Assembly (NCBI RefSeq): GCF_015706575.1
Contig: NW_024037069.1
Location: 33,935,315 to 33,999,314 of the forward strand
From: Patiria miniata
Lineage: Eukaryota; Echinodermata; Asteroidea; Valvatida; Asterinidae
Direction of reading: 5' to 3'
Length of the DNA stretch: 64,000 bases
Under the pieces are notes generated by a model. That model was given only the letters and a program-made list of their open reading frames with translations, was not told the DNA's origin and searched no databases. Shown here piece after piece: positions 44,681 to 58,172 of this stretch. Positions within the stretch are counted from its first letter, which is position 1. Each line of letters opens with the position of its first letter. Made by a program: the position numbers and the translations under genes.

Positions 44681-47600
44681 GTAAATATACAACTTCATAT
44701 GTCAAAATTACTACCCGGAAATAAATACATTTAATTTTGGTGTATGTATAGTATGCCAAATGTGCATGTACTATGTACATATAACCACTTTGTTTGAATG
44801 TTAGAGAAGGTTCTAAAGCAATTTGGAAAAAATGGCACTAAGACACAAATACAATGTCTTTTACAATAATTCAATCTTAATCACCCGGAACAATTCGTTG
44901 AATCAAAAGTTAGGAAAAAGAAAATTAATGCGGTGAAAACTTGAACGTGGGCGCGTTAGAAATTTATACCAGATTATTTATAAACGAGGTTTCACCTCGC
45001 CCGCTGTGCGGGGGGGGGGGGGGGGGGGGGGGGGGGGAGGGGGGGGGCTTTGCCGCCTGTCGCCCGCTTTGCGATCGAGGAACTTGGGAGCAACATATAC
45101 ACGCCAGTTTGTTTAAGGTGTAAATCGAGGATTTCCTATTGTTCCTCATCATCGATCTTTTTTTTCATCCAGCAACAGCTCTCATTTGTTTTGTACACGT
45201 TTTCTAACCGAGGTCGTCCTCGATTTGGCTCCTGTCCTCAATTCACATGTTAGCATGTGTGTCCCCAATTTACACCATAAACAAACCCACATAAGTGTGA
45301 TCTGTTACACGGTACCCTGTGGAGACATGGGTATAACAGGGAACACAAGATTGAATACGTCGCCACAGGACAATTTCAATCGGTGAATAAGTCTCCACAA
45401 GGTTATCACGATATAGATATGTGGAGTTTACTCAAAAGGTAGGAAGTTTGAAGGTGTGGATGGGTCGCAAATTGAAGTATTTTAAGGAAGGGATCTTAAG
45501 TCCGAATTTCAGTCCAGGAATTCATTCTGGTTAAAATAGGAGCATTTCGAAACTACATTTTATAACTCGAAAACTTTAGTACACGAGAACAAAGAAATGA
45601 CTCCACAAGTATACAAATTTCAGTATGTATATATTTGCCTGCAATTGGGGAACCCCTACATTGTCCCTCTATTGTTTGTACTTTTTAGGAAGACCTTCCA
45701 TATGTTTTGTACACATCGCCAAATTGGGGACCTTCGGGAAATTGGGGACCCTATTGTCCTCTATTGTTCAGTGTCCCCTTCTTTTATACTTCATTCTTCA
45801 GTGGTGTTTAAACTCGGTGGTTTAATAAATTGAACTTATTTTCCACTGCCAAGGAAATACTGTTTTGATACATTATTTTAATTTCTTTTTTATTGGCTTT
45901 AATTTTGTTTTAATGTCATGTGCTACTTTTTTTGTGTGTTTTTTTGCGTAGTGTAAACATATTGGGGAGGTGTCATTAAAAATTGTTGGACTTAACCTTT
46001 CGGGAAACGCATTAAAACGTGATTTTCTTATTTGTCATATTCCTGTGTAGGTTGTGCCAACCTCTCAATACCACCAAAATGCTAAGAAATATAAAACCTA
46101 TGAATTATCGGTGGGTATTTCCATCTTTTTGTTTCATTTTGGATTGTAGGTTTATCCGTTGATCTGGATCTGCAAAACAAGCCGGCCACCCAGAGTAGCA
46201 CCTACACTGACCGTACACTCGGCTTAACTCTGGTTGCGGACCGAGCACTAGACGGAGATATCTCAACAATTTCACACACGCGTAAATATTTTCCAAATTG
46301 AATATGTATATGCTTTATAAAACCCCTAAGGGAAAGTTTCGAAAGTTCCATATTTAAATGACATTTTTAATTGATCAAAAAATATACTATTTAAACAACG
46401 TATTAAATTAAAAACCTACATCTTGAGAATGAATCTTTGGTATATATCAATGATTTCTTCGTCAGGAGCCTACTAATGTTTGAGCGAAGAAAAAAAAATC
46501 AACATTACGATAAACTGTAATGTTTAAATCAAGTACTCAATCGAGTTTACACCGTACAAGGTTGCAAACTATTAAAGGCCAATGATTTCGCCTCAAAGAA
46601 GACGCGTTTGAAGTGCATTACTAGCGAGACATGAACGGACAATGTGAAGTTCAGCCTTGTACACATACCTGACAATATATGCCGAAACATTTCATGATGA
46701 TCAAAACATCTCTGACCTGTTAGTGAAGAAGTAAATTGTATGATCCGTCTGCAAATCTAAACAGTAAGTTCGTTTCAAATGAACGCAAATGACATGCTGG
46801 GTTAGTATTGTTTCCAGTGGTGTAGCAAGGTCATTTTATTTGGGTGGTGAGGGAAGATACATGAAAAAAGAAACTGGAGCGCTTCATCCGGTCCCCGGGG
46901 TGGGGAGGGGAACTGGACACCATCTTAATTGTTATGGGGGCTCTGTTCAAAGCGATACGATCAGGCACTATCGGAAAATAGGTAGTGCTTTTCATAGCGG
47001 CACAATTGCCGACGTTCGCGTGACATTCCAAAAAGGGCACTTGTTTAAAAAAAGGACGGTCCTGAAGGAAAGGGCACTCGTTTAAAAAAGGGCACGCGTT
47101 ACAAAAAAGTATGTATCGCCCCCCCCCCCCTCACACACACAGCACTGTCTTCATCCCTTCTTCCAGAAATGTCTCTTCCTTTTTCCCGCCTATGATACTT
47201 TTGTATCTACTTACTAATGATAAACCATATTTTAATGAATAATCTACACAATGGTTGCAACTTATTTTCATACTTATTTTATTCAATTCTCGCCAGTGTG
47301 CAGAAAAAACCAATGGTGGTTAGTTGATTTGGAGGCTGCGCACTGCATGACAAGAATCACTGTAGTCAACATCAATGTTAATGGTAAGTCTAATAATGCG
47401 TGTGCAGTAGCAAGCAAGATAATTAATTTTAAGAACATTCTCCTTGGTGGGCATTCATTTAAAGAGATGATTTGTATTTTGAGGAAAACTGTTTCATCAA
47501 CTCACTGCAATTTCAGCTCAGAAGACTTCGCGGATGGAAAAGTGAAAATAGAAAATCGCGACGTTTTTCTGATGGCGATGCCACGCGTATTAACCTGAGA

Positions 47601-50600
47601 CAGAAACTTCAGTTCGGCCACTGGTTTGGGGCTTTTCATTAAGACCCTTCTTCAAAATTCAGTGAGGCGTGACCTACCTAGAATGTTGATGGGTGTTTCG
47701 GGGTATTTGTGCTGATCATCCATTTATAAGATTACCAATCTACTGTAACTTTGCGAGAGTCACTCGTTTACCGCACACACTATTAAAAGAGTGAATCCTG
47801 CCCATCATATGATATCATATGACTCAATTAAGAGGCAGGCGTAGACACAAAAAAACACAGAATAATGATGGAATTGTTCAAATCAATTAAGACAATGGTT
47901 TATGGACAAGAGTATCATTCAGAACAACTTACAGTGAAAAAAAGATGACCGGGGGCCTTGCAACAACCGTCACGACGACTTATCTTTTCAGGACAATTTT
48001 CGTTATTTTGTCACTGGGTATGAATCGAATTATATTTAACCTCGTCCCCAGGGTGTCGAGCAGTACGCGCCCACCATTGCCTGCTCTCTCACCCTGGTAT
48101 TGGATCATTTGCATGGGCAAGATTTTTGAACACGTATGCTAATGAGGAACAGTCTGGTGCCTGCCTGTGCGTTACATTAGCGTTTGTTTTTGTATGCGGT
48201 GAAAACAGCATCAATTCGTGGCGCCGTGAGTTATAAAAACACGATTCGTTTTTAAGTTAAAATGTATCACATTTCATATTTATATGAGCCAACTGGAAAG
48301 GAAGGGAGTATTTTTGAGAAGGCGTGGATATTATAATTGCAATGATTGTGAAAACACGTAATGCACGTTGCAAATAACAACACTTACTACACGATATAAA
48401 TCCATTACTAGCAAATCAAATCCGGATACAGGAAGAAAGTTTCCTATCCAGGGCTTTCTATTGGAAACGAGGTTGGAAACAGAGTGAGCACTGGGGACGA
48501 GGTTGAGTTATATTTGGTCTACGGACTCCAAACATGTTAGAGAATGTATCCACACTATCCAGTTCTCAATCCATGTAAATTATGAGCCTCCTTTACCAAG
48601 TGCTGAATAACAATCTCACCTTTATTCGCAAACGAGGTCGTCGCTGGAAATCCGGCGACATAATAAAAAAAAAGATAAGCCTAGTGGACGAATGTCCCAA
48701 GGCGTCCGTTAAGCACCAACTCATTAGAATAATGTAGCCTATAGCCATGAGAGGTCGCAGTTTGCACTTCGTACAGTATACGTGTGAGTGCATAGCGCGT
48801 GCTACTATTTATTTAGTGGCCGACCATCGATCATCGGACATTTTCTTCAAACGCCTTGACCAAGACTAAGTTTGATATACATGTACATTTATATTGACTC
48901 TAAACAAAAAGAAAAAGGACATGCAGAAAAAAATCTGATGCGCTTAAATTACTTTTAATTATTTTGATTGCACCAGATTGAAAAAGAAATTAAATTTAAG
49001 AATGGTAAAAATGTAGTCTCTAATGCCGATAAAAGAAATAGTATGACTACAGCGAACCTGAATAGCAAAAGTTAAATCATGTGTGCACGAAAACGGGGAG
49101 AAACGAAACCCCAATATGAACAAAATCGAAACATCTGCACGAATCTGAAAGCGTGTTGATAAAATTAAACGTTTTTGTTATCTGAAATTGGCCGGGAAAA
49201 TCTATAGTATATTGATGTGACTTCATCGCAGGTCACAGACTAACAGGTGCCATCGTACGGGCTGGTTTGAGTTCAACTCACTCCACGAACACACAGATAG
49301 GAGATGCAGTCACAAGTACCAAGGCAACTAACGGAGCAGTGATTGATTTCACATCGAACCAAGCCATCTCTGCACGATACGTTAGTGTGGAAGTGTCAGC
49401 GACTTGCGTTCAACTGGCTGAAGTCAGGATCGGCACAGAAAACGTCATTACAAGCGGTAAGAGTATAAACCTTGTCGAAGACGAGTCAATAATCTCAGTT
49501 GCATTCCCAATCATTGTGACCGATGATACAGGTGGCATCTCAGTCGTGTTAGTGATATAAGAGCCTGGACCACATTTTCACAGACAAATCAAGTCTTGCG
49601 GTCACAAATATAAATATTTGATCTGTTTGGAAAAAAATGGTTGATAAGAGGTGACTCTCGTGCTGATTTGCAGCCATCTATAGGCCTATTAGCGATGTAT
49701 TTGGTCACGTTTCCATCGGGATATTTTGAAATCGTTCTCACGAAATGATTCAGTAAAGAGGGGCTGGCTAAAAATAAGCGACAAACTAAACGGGCGTGTC
49801 TTTTTACGCAACTTTTACCTGACTTCAGGCCTATGGACTTTCACTATAGCCAGTATGTTGAGAGGTATTTGATTTTCACAACTAATTTTTTGTCCTGTAT
49901 ATAATATTCGCATACATTTTGTTTGCCGTAGTAATAATGCAAACAACTGTGGGTTGTAATAGTTTGACAGTCAGCTACCTAACATACATGTTCAACATTT
50001 CTTTCCATAGTAACGCAAACAAATGTCGGTGCTACAAGTGTGACAGTCAGCTGGTCTACCGTGCCCTGTGCTGATCATTACAGCGTGGAGTATGCACTGA
50101 CCAACAAGGATAACTGTGAAAGCATCAGTTCACCAGCGTACAGTAGCCACTGCAGTATGTGTCAGGGAGGCACAACCACTATAACCAGTCTCTCACCAAA
50201 CTCCCAGTACGCTGTACGAGTCAAGGCTTATGTAAATGGTGCATACGGTCCAACAGAAACAGCACATTTCACAACCGCAGCATCAGGTATGGCACTATAG
50301 GTTTTACGGCTTCAGTCTTTTGGCTTGTATGTTGTAACTTATTGCCTTCATCCAAATGCAATATCTTTAACCTTCTGGCACTTATTTGATATTGCAGCAC
50401 CGACTGGGCCTCCCACTTCTGTGACAGCTGGGTCTCAAGCCAAACGCAGCCTAGCCTTCTCCTGGAGCCTCCCTGCATGTGGAAACCGAGGCGGTGTCAT
50501 CATAGGATACGTCTATAGCCTTAGTACAAGTGGAGCTGCACCAATGACTGGTCAGACTACAGCTGGTTTCTCTGGTGGAGCAGTTACAATATATGGACTT

Positions 50601-53600
50601 ACTCCCTATACTACTTACAGTTTTCAAGTTGCTGCAAGGACTAATGATGGGACTGGACCGTACAGTGTGGCTGTAACATCAACAACACAAGAAGCAGGTA
50701 ATCTATGTTTCCTGTTGTTCTTCCTCGAATTCATTTCCCTATCTCCATATTCTCCTTCTTAATTGGGTTTGATTCTAATTTGGGTGCGGTTGTCTTGCGG
50801 TTGTTTTTGGATTCCATACACAAAATAATCCCTCAAGCAAAAAAATGACAAAAACGCCGATGATAAAGGAAGTTCCTTTAAACCACTAAAGTTTAATTCC
50901 AATACGCACTTATTATTGGTTAACTGCTTCTCAGTGCACGGTACCGATATTTTAAATCATTTGCAACAACAAACCAATTACTCGTTTTGGTGTTCAATCA
51001 CAACAGCGCCCACAGTTCCCCGCAATGCTCGCATCCTGTCGACAGATGACATGTCCGTCAGTCTTGGTTGGAGTGAACCAGTTCCAGCGAATGGACTTAT
51101 CTTGCACTACAATGTTGGCTACTGGAAGAGTGGAGACATGCAAACTATGAGGACTGATCCTATTGTCATTGGGTTGATGCACAGTGTCACGGGCCTTGAA
51201 GTCGATGTGCCATACATGGTTGTGGTATGTCATATTCTTTATTTTCGATAATTGGCTGATTTTTGTCGCAGAAACCACTTTTCTTCCTAAGGGTAGCAAA
51301 AAAAATGAACGGTTTCGTTGACGATCAGAATAATTTCAAGGCAAACACCATCAAACTGCTACATTGACAAAATCAATAGTTTGGAGTTCAAATAAACTCT
51401 ATCAACTTTAGCATATGTTTTAACGATCACTCTCGAAGCGGAGAAAACATATCTTATGGTATTATGGATTACAGGTAAAAACGGTTTCATCAGAGGTGTC
51501 GAATAGCAATACACTTACGGGGTTTGGCATGATTTTTGCAGGTGCGAGCTGTGACGTCTGCTGGTCCAGGCCCTTGGAGTGAAGCTATTGAAGCAACGAC
51601 AACAATCGGAGGTAGATTATCGGAAATAAAACAATCAAGTTAACAAGGAACCACTTCGTCTCCTTTAGTTCGTTTTAAGGAAATAAAACTCCCTCCTATT
51701 TTAACAACTATCACAAACTGTCAAAATACTTCCACAAATCCCTAGTTTGACCACTAATGCAGGTACAGCTTATGTAGCAGCCATTTTAAAATGGTCAATT
51801 GTACCAATATGAGGGCAGTTTGCAGATTTGGTAAAATCTGTCATCAGATAATATTCACTTCGCACAGGAGGGTTTCAATTAAAGGAAATAAAACTTTAAG
51901 AAAATGAAACTATATTCATGTAAACTATAATGAAATAAAACATCATTTATTTTACTGATCTATATGTATTATTTACGTGGTATTTAAATCAATGAACGTT
52001 AACATCGAGTGTATTCTATTGTGCTAAAGTTCATTTTTTATTTCCGCAGTTCCTGGACCTGTTGGGAATCTTAACTTCACAGAGAGGACTGAGACATCTA
52101 TCACTTTGGTCTGGGAGCCGCCACTGCAACCTGGAGGACCAATCATCGGTTATGTAGTATGTATTTATGCTCACACGTCCTACTGAAAAATTGTATGCAG
52201 TTAAGATTTGAAAAAGCAGAAGTATAAACAGTTTCTACTAATCACTGGGGAATAGAAGAGGCGTATTTTAAGGACTACATGGGTTGAAATGTTGCTTCCG
52301 ACATATTGTTTTTTCAGGATGTGAAAGTATTGCCTTTGAGAAAGGCCCTGTCGGAATGTTAAGCCCTCGAGGATGTTTGTATATTCAGGTCTATCTAGTA
52401 AGTAAGCAGTTCGCAGCAGTTCTATTCATTTTCATTTTTACGTACTGCATGCACACAGTCGGAAATAGTCTATCATATGATATAATCTTTACAAACAGCT
52501 GTCTGAATTCTACTTTGAAATTCCTGTTGCTAGGTAGATTACCGTACATTGGAGAGGCCTTATCGACCGGACTTCACGGCAGAGGACACTTACGAAACCA
52601 ATGAAGCTCAGAATTCACCCTTTACAATAACCAACCTGGAACCTGGTACTAAATACGAGTTTAGGATGTTGGCGAAGAATGAAATGTTTACAGGAACTCA
52701 ACACCGAATGTTGGAGGTTTACACAAAGCCGGTGACGGGTAAAAATATTTTCGTTTTTTAAATTAATTATTGTCAATACGCATTAAACCTGTGCGATTCG
52801 TTTGATGATCAATACGACTACCACCAGGCGGGGTTTAAAATCCGTTTGGAAATGTATACCCTTTGGCGACTACAGTAACAAATTGTCTTGTTAGGCCTTT
52901 GTAGTAAACGGAAAGGTTAGGTAAATTTCAATTTTAAAATTGCATGTCAAAGAGAAAGAGATATCGGCTAAGAACGAAATCTTGACAGGAAATCTAAGAA
53001 CTTGACTGGTGTATACAAAGCAACAATCAGGTATAAAGTCTGTGTCACCGAGTAGTTTATGAATTTCAGCCGATCATTAAATGAAAACAGGCGTGTAGAA
53101 TACTTTTGAAAAACTGACTGATTCCTCAGTGGATCTTGAGAACTGACTTTAACGTCTACTTGTTTTTTCAAAGAAAGAGAAAAGAACAACCACAATGGCC
53201 GACTGTTTCCACTTTCGAAAAATTCCAATTTAACTTAAATGTTCTATTTATTATCACAAAATATATTTACTTTATATTTGTTTTAAAAAAAATTGTGATG
53301 CTTTTATTTAATGAGAAACTGCAAATTTTTAATTTCATCAGATCCACCTGCTCCACCCAAACCCACTCCAATTCAAGAGAGAACAACAGACATGACAGTC
53401 GCAATCAGTTTGGCAGCTCCAAAGTCTGCTGTGTACATTGAGTAAGTAAACAGAAACAACCTTTTAGTCAGCAAAATATTTCAAGTAAAGAAATAATGTG
53501 AACACAAAAACCTATCATAGCAAAATATAGATGGATCTAGTTTAAGATCATTTAAGATTTTTTAGCTACCGACGTGTTTCAGTTTGGTTATCTTTGAAAA

Positions 53601-56600
53601 CCCTTACCTCGTTACGTACTGGAGTTGTAAGTTGCGCCTTACATCTGCAATTTTTTTTTTCCGTTGATGGCATCAAGTTTCGATGTGTTATGGTATAAGG
53701 TATTATGTCAGTTTAAAATGTAGTATTAGACAACATCACATGCTACATTTAAAATCATATATTTTCAATTAAATTTGTATTATTACATTTTATTACAGAT
53801 CGTACGTTATTCAGGTTAAGAAGGCTGGTACATTGTCTGTGATCAAGAGAGATGTTCTCGTAACGAGACGTTCTGAGGACCCGATGGACGGTTATATTGC
53901 AGCTAAATTTCACAAAAATAGCCTTCCTGCTGAATTCGTTGTCGGAGACTCTAAGATGTATGGCGGCTACTGGAACGCACCGCTGCAGCGAGATGCTGTA
54001 TACAACATCCGTGTTGGGTCTGTTACCAAAGGCAACGAAACTGTGAGTTTCCATAAAACAATGTTTAGCCGGAAAAAAAATATCAACGAATGCTTTATTA
54101 TAGGCTTACGCTGGACGGTCGTATTAAGGGTGTTTGCTATTCTTATTCAATTGAGTCCATAAAAAGTCCACTCATAGCAACACCACCAGTTAGAAGCTGA
54201 TGTAGTTCCCCATTTTGAATAATAGTTCTTTATGTTTAAAATACTCTTGGCAGAAGTGATTTGTTTTCCCTATTCATGTTCCCGATTTTTCTTACAAAAT
54301 TAGTGCTACCAGTTTCTTTCACGTTCTTTAGTTACATATAATGTCGTGATTACAATGTTCTTCTTATCGCTCACTTTAAGTCACATTGTCGTTCTGCAGG
54401 AAGCCACCGTAACATATTCTGAGCCACTGACAGTCATTGGTAAGTATATATGGTGAATATATTACAGAAGAGCAAAATAAGGTGAAAGTGCTATGGAAAT
54501 AACTTACTTGACAGAAACTTCTGAATTTGTTTTAAGTGCAAAAGCCGGAAGATGTCAACCCATCAGCGAGTGGCAACGGAAGCACCATTGTCGCTGTCGT
54601 GGCTAGTGTGATAGTGTTCGTCTTGGTTCTAATCATTGTCATTGGGAGTGTGGTGTGGAGAAGACGAACTCACCAACATGCATCAAATAGTTCTCTAGTA
54701 CCTAGAACTATGGAACTGGTAAGTGACTCTCATAGCATGCACTTTGGTATTAATTATTTGTTCATGTGATTACATTTTGTATCTAGTTATGAACTGTAAG
54801 GTACAAAACTACGACTGTTTATTGGATGAGTTCATGGTTTGTTCTCATGTTTGATTGACGCAGTTAATGTTGCGAAAATAAAGCAACCAAAAAACTCTTC
54901 CACCTAAATTTCTTCTGTCATTTGAGCTGACTGCATGACCTACTTTCAATCATTGTTAAGACTTATTTTAAAGTTGTTTTAACAGACCCTTCAATAAATT
55001 ATTGACTGTGCAGCTTCAAAGGGATTGCTTTGAAATGTTTTTTTTATTTCCTAGGTTGCCAAACCTACAACCTACGAAAATGACCAACCGAGAGCTGTCA
55101 ACCCCGATGGCGATATATATGAGGATGTTGGGCTTCCCATCTGGGCCAGGAAACTGGAAATCAAATGGGAGAATTTGATCATCGATGATGAGATTCTTGG
55201 TAAGGGTAACTTTGGCGAGGTGCGGGCAGGAGGCGTGAGGATCGGAGGCCAGGTCACCAAAGCAGCCATCAAAACTCTCAAAGGTAACTGTACTCGTGAT
55301 TAGGATAAACAGATCATAATTGCTGGTCCAACAGTGCCAGTCCTGTGTTCTCTTACTCCCTGATGTACTCACCGACTGACTCACTCACTGACTCACTGAA
55401 TGTTACATAATGATCCCATCAGAGATGGACCAAGTCACCCTGCAACGACGATGAAGGGGCTATAAACAGATGCATGAAGAGGCTTCAAGGAATAGCCATG
55501 TTGAAACAATAGCATAAAACTGTGTGCGTTATGCAACCACAGACTGAGTGAATGACTTACCGAAGTTCAGATAATGTCCTAAATCAAGGCTTTAGGTTCC
55601 AGCATGGCAAACCTTGTGTTGTTCATCAATCAAGTATTGACAATTTGACTTCCTTTTTTTGCAGTTTACTGTATTTATCATTGGTCATTAAATATCTACA
55701 GTCCTTCCCATCATACTGTAACACAAATCATACTGTCCTGAAATTTTAGGACTGGTATTTTTGTTTTAAATACAGACAGCACCTCTGATGCTGCTACGGA
55801 CTTCAAGATGGAGTTGCAGACAATGGTTGGCATCAAACCACACCCTAATATTGTACGTCTCCTTGGCGCATGTTTTCATGAAGGTAAACTAATCATGATT
55901 TCTATACCAAAAAAAACTACCCAATGTTTACCTTTTGTAACTACTTTCTGCTAGTCAAGACTGGGCGTTTGGCAAGGTCAGAATTGAACCAGATACTGGA
56001 ATTAAACATCTCCCACATTAATCTTATCAACGGAAATATGACCATTTAAAGTTCCAACTACATAGTTTATTTTGATTACTGACAACTAATTGTTACTCTA
56101 TATCTGTTACTCTATAACTTCAAGGCAGCTTAAACTTTAAGAACACACACAATCAAACATTTGAACTGCTTGAAACCAGACAAGAGGCCATACTTTCAGG
56201 TCGAAGCGTAAGTTTATTGGCCGACCGCACTTTTATCAATCTGAATTTAGGTTACCCTACGTAGAATCACATCATGAAGCAAGGAAAATTCAAAACGGAA
56301 ACCATTGTTTTATAAATTATTGCAATTTAAGTTGTTTGAGAAACGACAACTAACCCTAGTTATTATAGCTTCGATAGAGCTTAAACGCTAATAACAACTG
56401 TTAAGAAATAGACACGTGGACATACTTTTAGGTAAAAGGGCAAAGTGAATTGGCCAACCAGACTTTTGTCAATCTCAATTTTAATAACCTTACGCAGTAT
56501 CACATCATGAAGCGAGGCTATTTCAAAAGAAAAACCCTTGTAAATATTTTTCTTATCAAAGGCATTCTGTATGTTGCACTTGAGTTTCTTCCCAACGGCA

Positions 56601-57045
56601 ATCTTCGTGATTATTTGAGGAGCATTCGCCCGAAGCAGAAAGGAGCTGGCCACTCAACTGACGGAGCATCTCCGCTGACTTCTTCAAACTTGTTGAAATT
56701 TGGCACAGACGTTGCCAAGGGAATGGATCATCTGTCCAAGACAGGGGTAAAGTGTATATTCCTTCATTTTAAATCATTCCAACTTTTGCATGTGTTAGTT
56801 TGAATACCACAGCTCTGTCGGGATTCCAAGGGAAAATGTCCCTTTCCAAAGGCTAGTGTAGTGACAGGTGAATGTTTGCTTGAGGCTTGCAGTAAATGTT
56901 CTTGAGGTCACCTAATTGTTAGATAATTGCAAGTGGTCAATTGAAATACTTGTCCTTTTTATAGATTATCCACCGTGACTTGGCTGCAAGGAACATACTT
57001 CTGGCCGACGACCTGACCGCCAAAGTGTCTGATTTCGGCCTTTAA
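44611..57045 (+). CDS. Gene C: receptor of the same family, open frame ending inside the kinase (952 aa)
   Basis: Spliced like gene B, the open frame gives a signal peptide, FTP domain, four FN3 domains, membrane-proximal module, transmembrane helix, juxtamembrane region and the first part of the kinase, then stops right after DFGL. The lesion is a TCA to TAA change at 57043-57045, with a 1-nt deletion within the next ten bases. The product would keep the whole ectodomain and membrane anchor but lack the activation loop and C-lobe, so it cannot be an active kinase. It could be a decoy or dominant-negative receptor, or simply a young pseudogene. Exon 16 has also lost its usual acceptor. Everything upstream is open and its splice sites are normal. 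Confidence 0.8.
44681..46149 (+). other. Gene C intron 1
   Basis: Near-copy of gene B intron 1. The poly-G tract is longer here (about 45011-45047, interrupted once by A). The foldback element is at 45106-45286. Nothing else recognised. Confidence 0.5.
46150..49456 (+). CDS. Gene C exons 2-4: FTP domain
   Basis: Exons 46150-46281, 47297-47383 and 49232-49456, the same lengths as in gene B. Translation includes NKPATQSSTYT, ADRALDG, NQWWLVDLEAAHCMTRITV and [20 protein letters not shown]. Donors and acceptors are normal. Substitutions against gene B cluster near the start of the domain (YTDRTLGLTL in place of [10 protein letters not shown]), a candidate ligand-facing difference (inference). 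Confidence 0.88.
46815..47147. mobile_element. MITE with CAGTGGTGTAGCAAGG end, gene C intron 2
   Basis: Same insertion as 28646-28904 in gene B, with an extra internal stretch containing a poly-C tract near 47120-47130. Confidence 0.5.
48037..48505. mobile_element. Mutator-like element, gene C intron 3
   Basis: Same insertion as 29830-30338, with 9-bp flanks AATTATATT and AGTTATATT (one mismatch). Inverted ends as in gene B. Confidence 0.6.
50011..52738 (+). CDS. Gene C exons 5-10: four FN3 domains
   Basis: Exons: 50011-50286, 50398-50697, 51007-51224, 51542-51611, 52050-52156, 52534-52738. FN3-2 is 300 nt rather than 291: an in-frame 9-nt insertion adds three residues near GFSGGAVTIYG. FN3-3 is single. 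FN3-4 starts [20 protein letters not shown]. Frame open throughout. Confidence 0.9.
52965..53030 (+). pseudogene. Relic of a lost FN3 exon (gene C)
   Basis: Decayed match to the end of exon 10, ending with TATACAAAGC, then CAG before GT at 53031. Same place as in A and B. Confidence 0.5.
53342..54718 (+). CDS. Gene C exons 11-14: membrane-proximal module and transmembrane helix
   Basis: Exons 53342-53441, 53799-54042, 54400-54439 and 54537-54718. The module has [20 protein letters not shown], then [20 protein letters not shown] and [11 protein letters not shown]. The last exon gives the helix ([17 protein letters not shown]) and the RRRTHQ stop-transfer. Lengths equal those of gene B. Confidence 0.88.
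55055..57045 (+). CDS. Gene C exons 15-18: truncated kinase N-lobe and catalytic loop
   Basis: Exons 55055-55283, 55776-55883 (shifted acceptor), 56562-56746 and 56965 to the stop at 57043-57045. It keeps [40 protein letters not shown] and DFGL, then stops. In exon 16 the AG present in A and B is AA at 55768-55769. An AG at 55774-55775 would remove exactly two codons (from DTDST to DST), so the frame survives. Confidence 0.75.
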
Positions 57046-57600
57046 CGAGGGAGGACATCTACGTTCAGAAATCCTCAGTAATGTACAGAATGTAGAATCA
57101 TCTTTAAGGGGTTAAGTTAAATGATAATGATTAATCAATACGAGAGAAATAACTTAATTGCTTTTGGTGAACATTGTAGCAAACCATCTAAAGAATTACA
57201 CAAAAACAATCATCTCGGTGTTGTTTGGTGTTAATCAGGTACCCAAGAAAGACGATGTTTACCAATCATTCATTTTGGGTGAAATTCATACAGTTTATAT
57301 GGCAACCCATTTCATGAACTGTGTTAAAATAGACACTCTTTTTATTGTAGACCAGGATTCCCGTTCGCTGGTTGGCCATCGAATCTTTGACACGTCGTGT
57401 CTACAAGTCCAAGAGCGATGTGTAAGCAAATGCAACAATATAATTTTGTCATAGCACTTGATTCTCAAGCCGTTATTTTTGAAACATAGTATTTAATAAA
57501 AGTTGTATATGTGCTTTGCCGTGCACAAATATGCTACAAGCCTTTTGTTCGTTTGCCTACAATAAAAGGCCAAGCAAAAAGTATGAAACTTTATATAACT

Positions 57601-57908
57601 ACCTCTGTCAAGGAGGTAATGTTTTTATCGGATATGGTTAGTTTGTTGGTTGGTTGGTTGGTTGGTTGTTTTGTCTGTTAACAAGATAACTCAAAAGGTA
57701 TGTACGGATTTGCTTGAAACTTTTTTTAGAAGTGGTCCTCAACACAAGTACAAATCGATTATATCTCGACAAGTGATCTGGAGTTGGGTCTGGGTCCAGG
57801 ATTTTTGTAAGGATTCTTCACTATATATGCGAGTGTTTCTTTTACTGACAACATGGCGGGGAATTGTTTAGCCTGGGCGGAAGCTTGCGCTCTCTGAGTG
57901 CTTTCTAG
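57601..57908. repeat. Dispersed repeat in gene C intron 19
   Basis: Starts 'acctctgtcaaggaggtaat', has GGTTGGTTGGTTGGTTG and ends near 'cggaagcttgcgctctctga'. Longer than the matching copies in genes A and B. Confidence 0.5.
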
Positions 57909-58172
57909 TTGAAGTATTAAGTTTAAATTAATGATTTTCATTGTTAACCTCAGTTTTGTATCCCATGGAAAGGAGTTTGTATCGTCTTGCTATTTTTACA
58001 TTTGTGAATCCTCTGTTCATCATAATACGGTCATCTTTCAGGTGGTCGTTTGGCATCTTGCTGTGGGAGATAGCAACATACGGTAAGTTATGTGAGCTGG
58101 CATAACTCTCTACTGCTGTAAGACTGCTGCTAATGCTAGCACCATGGTACTAATTAATCCAATTTACAACTA

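Noticed and set aside
57043-57050. Treating the gene C stop as certain proof of a pseudogene
   Set aside because: A sequencing or allele error cannot be excluded from one sequence, and upstream exons look well kept; reported as a truncated gene instead.
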